NCBI GenBank assembly: GCA_910577215.1
Contig: CAJTMQ010000011.1
Location: 22,140-33,023 of the forward strand
DNA from: an uncultured Eubacterium sp.
GTDB lineage: Bacteria; Bacillota; Clostridia; Oscillospirales; Acutalibacteraceae
Length of the DNA stretch: 10,884 bases
Direction of reading: 5' to 3'
Each line of letters starts with the position of its first letter. Positions within the stretch are counted from its first letter, which is position 1. Of this stretch, positions 1-7,529 are shown one piece after another. The position numbers and the translations under genes were made by a program. The notes below the pieces were generated by a model. That model was not told where the DNA came from, did no database searches, and saw only the letters and a program-made list of their open reading frames with translations.

Positions 1-200
1 CCCACCGCTTTTGCACTCTGAAAATCTACACTTTCATCATTTAATGCTGAAACAGAATAAATTTTACCTATAACTCTATCTTTTGAATTACGCACAATCA
101 TGGTGTCGGGCATCATTGCGGAGCCTGCAATTACAAATGTATAAATAACAGTTAAAATTAATGCAAATAATACATCTAAAATACGAATTACTCTTTTCAT
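1..200 (-). CDS. N-terminal part of a membrane-anchored protein, possibly SpoIVB-like (cut by window edge)
   Basis: An open frame starts with ATG at 200-198 behind a good ribosome binding site (AGGTGA, 205-210) and runs off the left edge of the window without a stop; 66 codons are visible. The protein begins MKRVIRILDVLFALILTV and continues hydrophobic to about residue 25, so it has a short basic N-terminus and one uncleaved signal-anchor or signal peptide. A polar stretch follows, with MPDTMIVRNSKDRVIG at about residues 30-45. A single N-terminal anchor followed by a 'PD...' extracytoplasmic segment is reminiscent of SpoIVB-type sporulation peptidases, but no PDZ or protease motif lies within the visible part, so this is only a guess. 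It lies downstream of the pfkA terminator and is probably a separate transcription unit. That a protein starts here is fairly certain; its identity is not. Confidence 0.6.
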   Translation of the reverse strand, partial: MKRVIRILDVLFALILTVIYTFVIAGSAMMPDTMIVRNSKDRVIGKIYSVSALNDESVDFQSAKAV

Positions 201-258
201 AAAATCACCTTAACATATTATTTGCCATACGCTTCAAATTAAATAATGAAATTTTTGC

Positions 259-290
259 AAAAAAAAACGCTCTGAAAATTCAGAGCGTTT
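259..290 (-). terminator. Rho-independent terminator downstream of pfkA
   Basis: An inverted repeat pairs AAACGCTCTG (265-274) with CAGAGCGTTT (281-290), a perfect 10-bp stem extendable by two A:T pairs. Read on the minus strand it is followed at once by a run of nine T (A at 259-267 on the plus strand, partly within the stem). It begins 17 bases after the pfkA stop and separates pfkA from the gene starting at 200. T-rich sequence also lies on the other side, but no plus-strand gene runs into it, so it most likely serves pfkA and the upstream operon. Confidence 0.92.
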
Positions 291-306
291 AAAAATTTTT
301 ATTTTT

Positions 307-1275
307 TTAAATTGATACTTCCATAGCTACCTGATAAAGATGCTCGTCAATATGCTTTTCCATATTGAGTGCCTCAAAAATATCATAATCAACAACATTG
401 CCGTTCTTTGATGCAACCACTCTGTTGCCGATATTCTTCATCAGAAGCTCTTTAACCGCATAATTGCCCATACGTGTAGCCATAACTCTGTCCTGTGCAG
501 TAGGTGATCCTCCGCGCTGAATATGACCGAGTATGCAGGCACGTGTTTCAACACCTGTTTTATTCTGAATATTTTTTGAAAGTTCGGTAACATCCACACC
601 AACACCTTCTGCAACCATAATAAGGAAATGCTTTTTATCTGTACGCTGGGTACGCTGCATTCTTTCAATAACATCTTTTTCAATATCAAATTCAATTTCG
701 GGAATCAATATTGATGTTGCACCGACTGCAATGCCCGCATTAAGGGCAAGATAGCCTGCACGGCGACCCATAACCTCAATAACAGTGCATCTGTCATGTG
801 ATTCAGTTGTATCACGCACACGGTCAACACATTCCATAATGGTATTAAGGCAGGTATCATATCCTATCGTGTAATCACAGCAGGCAATATCATTATCAAT
901 AGTTCCCGGAATACCAACACAGGGAATTCCGCGTTCTGACAAATCACGTGCACCCCTGAAAGAACCATCTCCTCCGATTACAACAACGCCTTCAATACCG
1001 TGCTCCTTACAGGTACGAATTGCCTTTCTCATTCCCTCTTCAGTTGCAAATTCAGCTGAACGGGCGCTGTAAAGCTTTGTTCCGCCTCTATGAATAATAT
1101 CCGAAACAGAACGTAAATCAAGTTCTATAAAATCACCGTTAATCAAACCGTTATATCCACGGATAACACCAAGAACACGAATACCATTTACACATGCAGT
1201 TCTTACAACTGCACGCACTGCGGCATTCATTCCCGGAGCATCTCCGCCGCTTGTTAATACTGCTATAGTTTTCAT
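307..1275 (-). CDS. pfkA: ATP-dependent 6-phosphofructokinase
   Basis: Catalyses the committed step of glycolysis in the cytoplasm, fructose 6-phosphate + ATP to fructose 1,6-bisphosphate, normally as an allosteric homotetramer. The chosen ATG (1275) gives 322 residues, close to the 320 of E. coli PfkA; the frame stays open to a TTG at 1290, but that would put the GGAGG (1284-1288) inside the gene. Visible motifs: TSGGDAPGMN (8-17), GGDGS (101-105), PGTIDND (123-129, catalytic Asp127), MGRRAGY (169-175), HIQRGGSPTAQDR (251-263). Gly104 and the Gly in PGTIDND mark the ATP-using rather than the pyrophosphate-using type. Arg21, Arg25, Arg152/Arg154 and Lys214/215 lie where the ADP/PEP effector site of the bacterial enzyme is, so allosteric control is probably kept (inferred). 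It follows dnaE after 88 bases that hold a separate promoter. Pyruvate kinase, often next to pfkA in clostridia, is not downstream. Confidence 0.97.
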   Translation of the reverse strand: MKTIAVLTSGGDAPGMNAAVRAVVRTACVNGIRVLGVIRGYNGLINGDFIELDLRSVSDIIHRGGTKLYSARSAEFATEEGMRKAIRTCKEHGIEGVVVIGGDGSFRGARDLSERGIPCVGIPGTIDNDIACCDYTIGYDTCLNTIMECVDRVRDTTESHDRCTVIEVMGRRAGYLALNAGIAVGATSILIPEIEFDIEKDVIERMQRTQRTDKKHFLIMVAEGVGVDVTELSKNIQNKTGVETRACILGHIQRGGSPTAQDRVMATRMGNYAVKELLMKNIGNRVVASKNGNVVDYDIFEALNMEKHIDEHLYQVAMEVSI

Positions 1276-1283
1276 ATATATAT

Positions 1284-1288
1284 CCTCC
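1284..1288 (-). promoter_or_regulatory. pfkA ribosome binding site (decides the start)
   Basis: GGAGG on the minus strand, 8 bases ahead of the ATG at 1275. It fixes the pfkA start at ATG 1275 rather than the in-frame TTG at 1290. Confidence 0.9.
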
Positions 1289-1299
1289 AATCAGTTATT

Positions 1300-1320
1300 G
1301 TAAAATTAACATAATTTTAC
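1300..1320. promoter_or_regulatory. Perfect inverted repeat over the pfkA -10 box, candidate operator
   Basis: The arms GTAAAATTA (1300-1308) and TAATTTTAC (1312-1320) are exact reverse complements around a 3-base centre. The right arm contains the whole -10 box (1314-1319) and the left arm covers the expected transcription start. In addition the 10-mer AATTAACATA occurs at 1304-1313 and again at 1323-1332 (period 19), the second copy lying in the -35/-10 spacer. Placement and symmetry fit a repressor site; no known Firmicutes operator consensus that I recall (CcpA, Rex, CodY, PerR) matches. The AT-rich composition makes some chance symmetry possible. Confidence 0.45.
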
Positions 1321-1342
1321 TTAATTAACATAAAAAAGTCAA
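1314..1342 (-). promoter_or_regulatory. Sigma-A type promoter of pfkA
   Basis: On the minus strand a -35 box TTGACT (1337-1342) is separated by exactly 17 bases from a -10 box TAAAAT (1314-1319); each differs from consensus at one position. Transcription would start near 1307, about 30 bases before the pfkA ATG. This gives pfkA a start of its own in addition to possible read-through from dnaE, after which no hairpin terminator is seen. Confidence 0.75.
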
Positions 1343-1363
1343 GTATATATTTTAATGAATAAT

Positions 1364-4300
1364 TCACTCAATAAAGGCCACATTACCTTCACCGATAATT
1401 CGTCTTATTTCCTCAAGCATTGTTTTATTTACATCAACAAACAAATTTCTGCTTTGAAGCTCATATTTTTTTTCATCCATATAGTAAAAATACAGAGGAT
1501 ACTGCCCGTCAAATATAGCAGTAACATTCTTAGCTTTTACTATATTTTCATCATCTCTTGATTTAAAACGCAAAAAAAGACCGCGTCTTTTATTATTTTT
1601 AGTTTTAACTTCTTCCGTTTGCTGACTTTTATTATCGGAAAGTGCTGTTTCTTTTTTCGGCGGACCGCTGATAGCATTCGCAAGCACCTTGGCATCCTTT
1701 TCTTCCTCAATGGAAAGTGTGCCGAACACCGTTATAACATTACCCTGCAGCAGAAGCTGATTATATTTTTCAAGCGTATTCGGAAAAACAATAATTTCAA
1801 CAGCACCATACAGATCCTCTATGGTGACAAATGCCATATTTTTGCCGTTTCGTGTTTGCTTTAATGTTATATGATTTATTATGCCCGAAATTGAAACCTT
1901 TCCGCCGTCTTTATATTTTGAAAGCGGATTGCCCTCTTCTTCAAGCAAATCTATAGTTCTTGCATAGCCAAGACCTTCGATAACATCATTATACTTATCA
2001 AGCGGATGACCCGAAAGATACAGCCCTGTCATTTCCTTTTCCATTTTAAGAAGCTCGTTCTTAGGAAATTCATCTACATCCGGCATATCAAATTCAAAAC
2101 CAAAGGCATTATCATCTGTTCCCAGATCAAAAAAGCCAACCTGACCGTACATTGTTCTTCTGCGATGCTCCTCAAGATTGCTCACAAGGGCGGGAAGCGC
2201 CTGCAGCATACTGCGGCGGTTTTCACCGAGAGAATCAAGTGCACCGCATCTGATAAGACTTTCAACGGCTCTTCTGTTGAAATGGCCGGTCTGTAATCTG
2301 GAGCAGAAATCAAATAAATCCTTAAATTTACCGTTTTCACGTTCTTTAATTATATCATTTATAAATTCCGAGCCAAGATTTTTTATACCAAGCAAGCCGT
2401 AATTAATAACATTTCCGTTGGCATAAAAGCCCTTCATTGATTTATTCACATCAGGCACGGAAAGCTTTAATCCAAGCCTTTTGCATTCAGCAATATAACG
2501 TGCCACTTTGTTTGAAGAATCAAGCACAGAGGTCAAAAGGGCAGCCATAAACTGAGCGGGATAATATCTTTTTAAATATGCCGTTCTGTAAGCTACAAGT
2601 GCATAGCAAGCTGCGTGGGACTTATTGAATGCATATTTTGCAAATTCAGACATCTGATCAAAAATATCATTGGCAATATTTTCATTTATTCCGTTTTTAG
2701 CACAACCTTCAATAAAGGTTACTCGTTCCGCCTCCATAACCGCTTTTTTCTTTTTGCTCATTGCGCGGCGGACAACATCCGCCCTGCCGTACGAATATCC
2801 TGCAAGACTGCGGAATATCTGCATAACCTGTTCCTGATACACCATACATCCGAAGGTATCCTCCAATATAGGTTTAAGAAGAGGGGTGCTGTAGGTCACC
2901 TTTTCAGGATTATGCGAATTTTCAACAAATGTGTCTATCTGCTTGGCAGGACCGGGTCTGTAAAGCGAGTTGGCAGCTATAAGATGCTCTAATTTGGTTG
3001 GTTTCAAATTCATCAGCATCTGCTTCATTCCGCTTGATTCAAACTGAAATATGCCCTCCGTCTGCCCTCTTGCAAAGAGCTTATATATCTCAGAATCTTC
3101 AATTGAAATTTGATCTATATCAATGCCTGCATTTTTCGCAGCATCATTTATTACCGTTAATGTACGAAGCCCGAGAAAGTCCATTTTAAGCAACCCGAGC
3201 TCCTCCAGCGTTGTCATTATATACTGCGTTACAACAAGACCGTCATTTGTTGCAAGCGGCACATAGGACGAAACAGGGTCATGCGTAATGACTACACCTG
3301 CCGCATGAGTTGAGGTGTTTCTTGGCATACCCTCTACTTTACGTGCAGTTTTTATAAGCTCATTAACCTGACTGTTTTCATTCATAAGTGCCCTGAGCTC
3401 TTTAGACTTATTAACCGACTGATCTATAGTTATATGAAAGTCATTCGGAACAAGCTTTGCAACAGCGTCAACAGAAGCATAAGGCATACCCATCGCTCTG
3501 CCAACATCACGTATCGCCGCCCTTGTCTGAAGTGTTCCGAAGGTTACAATCTGCGCAACATGGTCTGTACCGTATTTCTGAGTTACATAATCTATAACCT
3601 CCTGCCTGCGTTCATAGCAGAAATCTATATCAAAATCCGGCATAGACACTCTTTCAGGATTTAAAAAGCGCTCAAAAAGAAGATTATACTTCATAGGGTC
3701 AACATCCGTTATTCCTATGCAGTATGCTGCTATCGAACCTGCACCGGATCCCCTTCCCGGACCTACGGGAATACCCTTGCTTTTTGCAAAGGAAACAAAA
3801 TCTGCAACAATCAGGTAATAATCCGTATAGCCCATTTTGTCAACTGTTGTAAGCTCATATTCCAGACGGTCTGTATATTCCCGAGGAGGATTGCCGTACT
3901 TTTCCTTCAGACCCTCATAACAGCACTTTTTAAAATATTCAAAATGATCCATTCCGTTCGGCGTTTCATAAAACGGAAGCTTTGTATTGCCGAATTCAAA
4001 ATCAAAATTACATCTATCGGCAATTTCGGAGGCAATATCAACAGCTTCGGGAACATCCGAAAACAGTTCCTTCATCTCCTGCTCTGATTTCAGATAAAAT
4101 TCCTCGGAATGAAACTCAAGTCCTGTATCTTCGCCAAGAATATGGTTAGTAGCAATGCAGATAAGTACCTGCTGTACCCTGCTGTCATCCTTCTCAATAT
4201 AATGCACATCATTGGTAGCAACAAGCGGTATAGCGGTTTCAGCCGAAAGTCTTTTTAAACCATCCTTAACTATTTTCTGTTCATCAATGCCGTGATCCTG

Positions 4301-4819
4301 TATTTCAAGAAAATAATTGTTTTCGCCGAAAACATCACGGTACCATAAAGCAGTTCGCTTTGCCGCTTCATAATCTCTCTGCAGAATTGCCTGCGGTATT
4401 TCACCTGCAAGGCAGGCAGAAAGGCAGATCAGACCCTCGTGATACTTTTCAAGTATATCGTGATCTATCCTCGGCTTATAATAATAACCCTCGGTAAAGG
4501 AAAGGGAAACAAGCTTTATTAAGTTTTTATATCCTGTTTCATTTTCACACAGCAGAATAAGGTGATTATAATCCTTATCAAGCACCTTTTCCTTATCAAA
4601 CCTTGTTCTGGGTGCAACATAAACCTCACAACCGATAACAGGCCTGATTCCATGATTTTTGCAAGCCTTGTAAAAATCAACAGCCCCATACATATTACCA
4701 TGATCTGTAATAGCAAGGGACTGCATTCCAAGCTCTTTGGCTTTCAGAACAAGCTGCTCAACACGGCAGGCACCATCCAGCAGGGAATATTCCGTATGAA
4801 CATGAAGATGTGTAAACAT
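1364..4819 (-). CDS. dnaE: DNA polymerase III alpha subunit, DnaE1-like
   Basis: Replicative family C DNA polymerase. The 1151 residues match full-length DnaE (E. coli 1160). It opens with a PHP domain (HLHVHTEYSLLDG at 4-16, ITDHGN at 37-42, GCEVYV at 63-68, NDVHY at 203-207), so the metal ligands look retained. The polymerase core has GPGRGSGAGS (353-362), PDFDIDF (394-400) and KMDFLGLRTLT (545-555); the aspartates in the last two correspond to the E. coli catalytic triad 401/403/555. NSLYRPGP (617-624) and a helix-hairpin-helix region follow, then QVGFF (893-897) as probable beta-clamp motif, an OB fold (about 974-1050), a Lys/Glu-rich linker (about 1055-1080) and a C-terminal domain. There is no proofreading exonuclease domain of the PolC kind. 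In Firmicutes DnaE usually works beside PolC; polC is not in this window. The ATG is 29 bases after the whiA stop, with only a weak binding site (GAGTGG, 4824-4829), which suggests translation partly dependent on the operon. Confidence 0.96.
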   Translation of the reverse strand: MFTHLHVHTEYSLLDGACRVEQLVLKAKELGMQSLAITDHGNMYGAVDFYKACKNHGIRPVIGCEVYVAPRTRFDKEKVLDKDYNHLILLCENETGYKNLIKLVSLSFTEGYYYKPRIDHDILEKYHEGLICLSACLAGEIPQAILQRDYEAAKRTALWYRDVFGENNYFLEIQDHGIDEQKIVKDGLKRLSAETAIPLVATNDVHYIEKDDSRVQQVLICIATNHILGEDTGLEFHSEEFYLKSEQEMKELFSDVPEAVDIASEIADRCNFDFEFGNTKLPFYETPNGMDHFEYFKKCCYEGLKEKYGNPPREYTDRLEYELTTVDKMGYTDYYLIVADFVSFAKSKGIPVGPGRGSGAGSIAAYCIGITDVDPMKYNLLFERFLNPERVSMPDFDIDFCYERRQEVIDYVTQKYGTDHVAQIVTFGTLQTRAAIRDVGRAMGMPYASVDAVAKLVPNDFHITIDQSVNKSKELRALMNENSQVNELIKTARKVEGMPRNTSTHAAGVVITHDPVSSYVPLATNDGLVVTQYIMTTLEELGLLKMDFLGLRTLTVINDAAKNAGIDIDQISIEDSEIYKLFARGQTEGIFQFESSGMKQMLMNLKPTKLEHLIAANSLYRPGPAKQIDTFVENSHNPEKVTYSTPLLKPILEDTFGCMVYQEQVMQIFRSLAGYSYGRADVVRRAMSKKKKAVMEAERVTFIEGCAKNGINENIANDIFDQMSEFAKYAFNKSHAACYALVAYRTAYLKRYYPAQFMAALLTSVLDSSNKVARYIAECKRLGLKLSVPDVNKSMKGFYANGNVINYGLLGIKNLGSEFINDIIKERENGKFKDLFDFCSRLQTGHFNRRAVESLIRCGALDSLGENRRSMLQALPALVSNLEEHRRRTMYGQVGFFDLGTDDNAFGFEFDMPDVDEFPKNELLKMEKEMTGLYLSGHPLDKYNDVIEGLGYARTIDLLEEEGNPLSKYKDGGKVSISGIINHITLKQTRNGKNMAFVTIEDLYGAVEIIVFPNTLEKYNQLLLQGNVITVFGTLSIEEEKDAKVLANAISGPPKKETALSDNKSQQTEEVKTKNNKRRGLFLRFKSRDDENIVKAKNVTAIFDGQYPLYFYYMDEKKYELQSRNLFVDVNKTMLEEIRRIIGEGNVAFIE

Positions 4820-4848
4820 ATTACCACTCTTCCCTATTTAATATAAGT

Positions 4849-5739
4849 TTAAAGCTCTGCAGCTATATCAATAATTCTTTTCAGTCTGTGATTCACACCG
4901 CTTCTGCTAAGCGAAGGATTGCACATTTGTGCAAGCTCGGAAAGGCTTAAATCCGGATTTTCATATCTTAATTCTGCAAGAATTTCAAGATTTTCAGGCA
5001 GATACTCCTTGCCCTTTTTATTCCATATTTTATCTATCGCCTGAATCTGACCGGCAACGGCATTTACCATTCTGGTTATATTTGCAGTTTCACAGTTTGC
5101 TTTTCTGTTTGCCATATTTCTGAAATCTTTAACTATTTTAACATTCATCATTTCAAACATAGCATCCGAAGCACCCATCAGGTAAAGGCAATCCTCTATT
5201 GATTCGCTTTCTTTAAAATAAACTATGTTATACCCGTGGCGATAAGTATATTTCGGCTTGAGTTCCATTTCCTCTATCAGCGTCATAAGGCTTTTTGAAA
5301 GATTCAGATACGGAACAGTAAATTCAAGATGATAATCCTTTTCAGGTGTTGATATTGTTCCGCAGGAAAGAAATGCACCCGCAGTAAATGCTTTAACACA
5401 GCTTTCACAATCAAAATTTGAGTGATTAATCTTTAAGCTGCCTGCACCCTCATGACCGAAGGATTTAAAAAGCTTTGCGGCATCACTTTTTTCGGAAACG
5501 GAAACAGTGATATTTCTTCCCTTCGGTGATTTTTTCACGGTATAATTTATATTGAAAAGCTCTTTCAGCAGATTTGCATAAAGCTCTGCAACATGCTCGT
5601 TTTCCGTTTGAAGCGAAACACTGCCTGCCGAAAAGCTTTTGCCGAAAATACACATTCCGTAAAGCAATGATTTTTTGCAGCAAGCTGCTTCATATTCAGT
5701 TTTTACAAGTTCATCCTTAACCTGCATTGAAAAAGACAT
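4849..5739 (-). CDS. whiA: DNA-binding protein WhiA
   Basis: WhiA joins a degenerate LAGLIDADG homing-endonuclease-like domain to a C-terminal helix-turn-helix. In actinobacteria it is a sporulation transcription factor; in Bacillus subtilis it binds DNA and affects division and chromosome segregation without a clear regulon. The product is 296 residues (B. subtilis about 316) and starts with the typical MSFS...VKDEL. FLSCGTISTPEKDYHLEF (123-140) is the family's LAGLIDADG-derived segment, and GASDAMFEMMNVKIVKDFRN (189-208), NRKANCETANITR (211-223) and LSELAQMCNPSLSRSGVNHR (266-285, the helix-turn-helix) are highly characteristic. It should not be read as an active nuclease. The start ATG lies 8 bases after rapZ, and the rapZ stop TAG forms part of the AGG ribosome binding signal (5747-5749), implying coupled translation. 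Fairly cysteine-rich (Cys20, 21, 30, 111, 114, 126), without an obvious metal-site pattern. Confidence 0.96.
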   Translation of the reverse strand: MSFSMQVKDELVKTEYEAACCKKSLLYGMCIFGKSFSAGSVSLQTENEHVAELYANLLKELFNINYTVKKSPKGRNITVSVSEKSDAAKLFKSFGHEGAGSLKINHSNFDCESCVKAFTAGAFLSCGTISTPEKDYHLEFTVPYLNLSKSLMTLIEEMELKPKYTYRHGYNIVYFKESESIEDCLYLMGASDAMFEMMNVKIVKDFRNMANRKANCETANITRMVNAVAGQIQAIDKIWNKKGKEYLPENLEILAELRYENPDLSLSELAQMCNPSLSRSGVNHRLKRIIDIAAEL

Positions 5740-5747
5740 TTTGCTAC

Positions 5748-6620
5748 CTAATTTCTATTTATATCCCTATGATTAACTGAAACATTATCCCATCTGCCGC
5801 AGAAATGCTTTTTAAGTGCTTCCGCAATAGCAACGGAACGGTGATTTCCGCCTGTGCAGCCTATAGCAAATACAATCTGACTTTTGCCTTCTTTTATGTA
5901 AAGCGGATTCAGGAAATCCAGCATATCTATAAGCTTATCAAGCAGTTTCTTAGACTCGTCAAATGAAAAAACATAATTTATTACTTCATCATCAAGTCCT
6001 GTTTTTGTTCTTAAATTCTCAACCCAATATGGATTCGGAAGACATCTTACATCTATAACAAAATCTGCTTCGGTAGGTATTCCGTGCTTGAAGCCGAAGG
6101 ACATAACGTGAATGTTCATTACATCCCTGTCACTTCCAAGCAGAATCTGCGTAAGCCTGTCTCTGAGCTGATTTCCCGAAATATCCGAAGTATCAATAAT
6201 ATGATCTGCCCTTAAACGAACAGAGCTTAAAATTTCTCTTTCATATGCAAGAGCCTGTGCAATATCGCCGTTAAAGCGATCTGCATAAGGATGCTTTCTT
6301 CTTGTAAGCTTGTAACGCTTTAATACAATATGTGTTTTTATATCAAGATAAACAACCTTAATATCATAATTAAATTTTTCTTTTTCATTTAACACTTCAA
6401 TAAGTGATTCAAAATTCTCTGTTGAGCGTATATCAATAACTACAGCAATTTTATTTCTTTCGCCTTTATTTTCAAGAAGCTCAAGAAACGTATTAAGAAG
6501 AACAGGCGGCATATTATCTATACAGTAATATCCCACATCCTCAAGAAAACCTATTGCGGTTGATTTGCCTGCTCCCGAAACACCTGTAATTATAACAAGC
6601 TCTTTATTTTCATTTCTCAT
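5748..6620 (-). CDS. rapZ: RNase adapter / nucleotide-binding protein RapZ (YvcJ family)
   Basis: RapZ/YvcJ proteins bind ATP/GTP through an N-terminal kinase-like domain. In E. coli the C-terminal domain binds small RNAs and glucosamine 6-phosphate to control amino-sugar synthesis; in B. subtilis YvcJ is linked to competence and its molecular role is less clear. The 290 residues are full length. GVSGAGKS (13-20) is the Walker A loop, followed by YYCIDNMPP (31-39) and TRRKHPYADRF (106-116). The C-terminal domain has MSFGFKHGIPTEADFVIDVR (173-192), LPNPYW (194-199), IGCTGGNHRSV (253-263) and the HRDI (284-287) ending. The start ATG overlaps the murB stop by one base (TAATG, 6618-6622), so the two are probably translationally coupled; AGGG (6631-6634) inside murB may help. 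In many Firmicutes glmR/yvcK follows; here whiA follows directly. Confidence 0.96.
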   Translation of the reverse strand: MRNENKELVIITGVSGAGKSTAIGFLEDVGYYCIDNMPPVLLNTFLELLENKGERNKIAVVIDIRSTENFESLIEVLNEKEKFNYDIKVVYLDIKTHIVLKRYKLTRRKHPYADRFNGDIAQALAYEREILSSVRLRADHIIDTSDISGNQLRDRLTQILLGSDRDVMNIHVMSFGFKHGIPTEADFVIDVRCLPNPYWVENLRTKTGLDDEVINYVFSFDESKKLLDKLIDMLDFLNPLYIKEGKSQIVFAIGCTGGNHRSVAIAEALKKHFCGRWDNVSVNHRDINRN

Positions 6621-7519
6621 TATTCCGTTACCCTAATTTCCATTTCCAGCTTAACGCCTTTTTCATTCATCACTGTTTCACTGCATATATTGCAAAGCTG
6701 CAATATATCACTGCAGGTTGCATTTCCCTTATTTATAACAAACCCTGCGTGCTTCTCACTTATCTGAGCCCCGCCGACGGATTTTCCCTTTAAGCCGCAT
6801 GCTTCAATCAATGCGCCTGCAAAATATCCCTCAGGTCTTTTAAAGGTTGAGCCTGCACTTGGATACTCAAGCGGCTGCTTATCCTTTCTTCTCTGAAGAA
6901 AATCATCCATTTTTGCTTTTATATCTTCTTTGCTTCCCTTTTTAAGTTTCAGATAGATACCCGTAATTACACAGCCGTTATCATAATAAACCGAATGGCG
7001 GTAAGAAAGCTTCATTTCACTGCCCTCTAAACTGCCGGAATTTCCGTTTTTGTCAATATGGCTGCACTTATAAAGCACATCCTTCATCTCTCCGCCGTAT
7101 GCGCCCGCATTCATAAATGCTGCACCGCCGCAGGAGCCCGGAATTCCGTAAGCAAACTCCAGACCTGAAAGACTGTGTTCAAGTGCAAACCTGCAAAGTT
7201 TCATCAACGAAGCACCGCTTTGGGCAAAAATCGTTTCATCATCAATAAGCCTCATTTCCGAAAAATCATTGCCAAAGCACATAACACAAGCATTAATGCC
7301 ATTGTCAGACACAAGCAGATTTGAGCCGTTGCCTATTGCAATAAGCCTTATACCCTGCTGACTGCAGAATTTAATAATCTCTGCCGCTTCATTCTCACTT
7401 GCAGGAAAAACCATAAGTGCTGCATTACCGCCAACCTTAAAGGTTGTATGATTTTTCATAGGCTCATTTTTGCTGTATTTAATTTTTAACTTTTCCGCAA
7501 AATGAATTAAATCTGTCAA
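6620..7519 (-). CDS. murB: UDP-N-acetylenolpyruvoylglucosamine reductase
   Basis: FAD- and NADPH-dependent cytoplasmic enzyme reducing UDP-GlcNAc-enolpyruvate to UDP-MurNAc, the second committed step of peptidoglycan synthesis. With the TTG start preferred here it has 299 residues (B. subtilis about 303). FAD-binding domain: NHTTFKVGG (23-31), GNGSNLLVSD (63-72), YGIPGSCGGAAFMNAGAYGG (124-143), YRHS (173-176, catalytic-type Arg174). C-terminal MurB domain: AGSTFKRP (222-229) with the proton-donating Ser224, ISEKHAGFVINKGNAT (253-268) and LEMEIRV (291-297) with the catalytic Glu. The architecture is the type II form of Firmicutes. Start: the frame is open to a GTG at 7558, which would overlap the glucokinase gene by 29 bases. 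The TTG at 7519 instead sits 4 bases after GGTGA (7524-7528) and gives an N-terminus of normal length. Its TAA overlaps the rapZ ATG. Confidence 0.95.
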   Translation of the reverse strand: MTDLIHFAEKLKIKYSKNEPMKNHTTFKVGGNAALMVFPASENEAAEIIKFCSQQGIRLIAIGNGSNLLVSDNGINACVMCFGNDFSEMRLIDDETIFAQSGASLMKLCRFALEHSLSGLEFAYGIPGSCGGAAFMNAGAYGGEMKDVLYKCSHIDKNGNSGSLEGSEMKLSYRHSVYYDNGCVITGIYLKLKKGSKEDIKAKMDDFLQRRKDKQPLEYPSAGSTFKRPEGYFAGALIEACGLKGKSVGGAQISEKHAGFVINKGNATCSDILQLCNICSETVMNEKGVKLEMEIRVTE

Positions 7520-7523
7520 AATA

Positions 7524-7528
7524 TCACC
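7524..7528 (-). promoter_or_regulatory. murB ribosome binding site favouring the TTG start
   Basis: GGTGA on the minus strand, between the glucokinase stop (7530) and the TTG at 7519-7517. It matches the 3' part of the AAGGAGGTGA anti-16S complement at a usable distance, while no comparable site was noted ahead of the GTG at 7558. Confidence 0.55.
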
Positions 7529-7529
7529 G

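Noticed and set aside
1276..1363. An intrinsic terminator between dnaE and pfkA
   Set aside because: The only inverted repeat (1300-1320) is AT-rich with a 3-base loop and lacks a following T-run; its position on the promoter fits an operator better.
2006..2992. Open plus-strand frames opposite dnaE (for example 2006-2296 and 2615-2992)
   Set aside because: They mirror a strongly conserved gene, have no ribosome binding site or domain signal, and their composition follows from the opposite strand.
1364..4819. Possible intein in dnaE, a known insertion site for inteins
   Set aside because: The polymerase motifs run without interruption and the length (1151) is normal for an intein-free DnaE.
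5300..5400. LAGLIDADG-like segment in whiA as a homing endonuclease or intein
   Set aside because: The segment is the normal degenerate domain of WhiA, with the WhiA-specific helix-turn-helix after it; WhiA lacks nuclease activity in studied cases.
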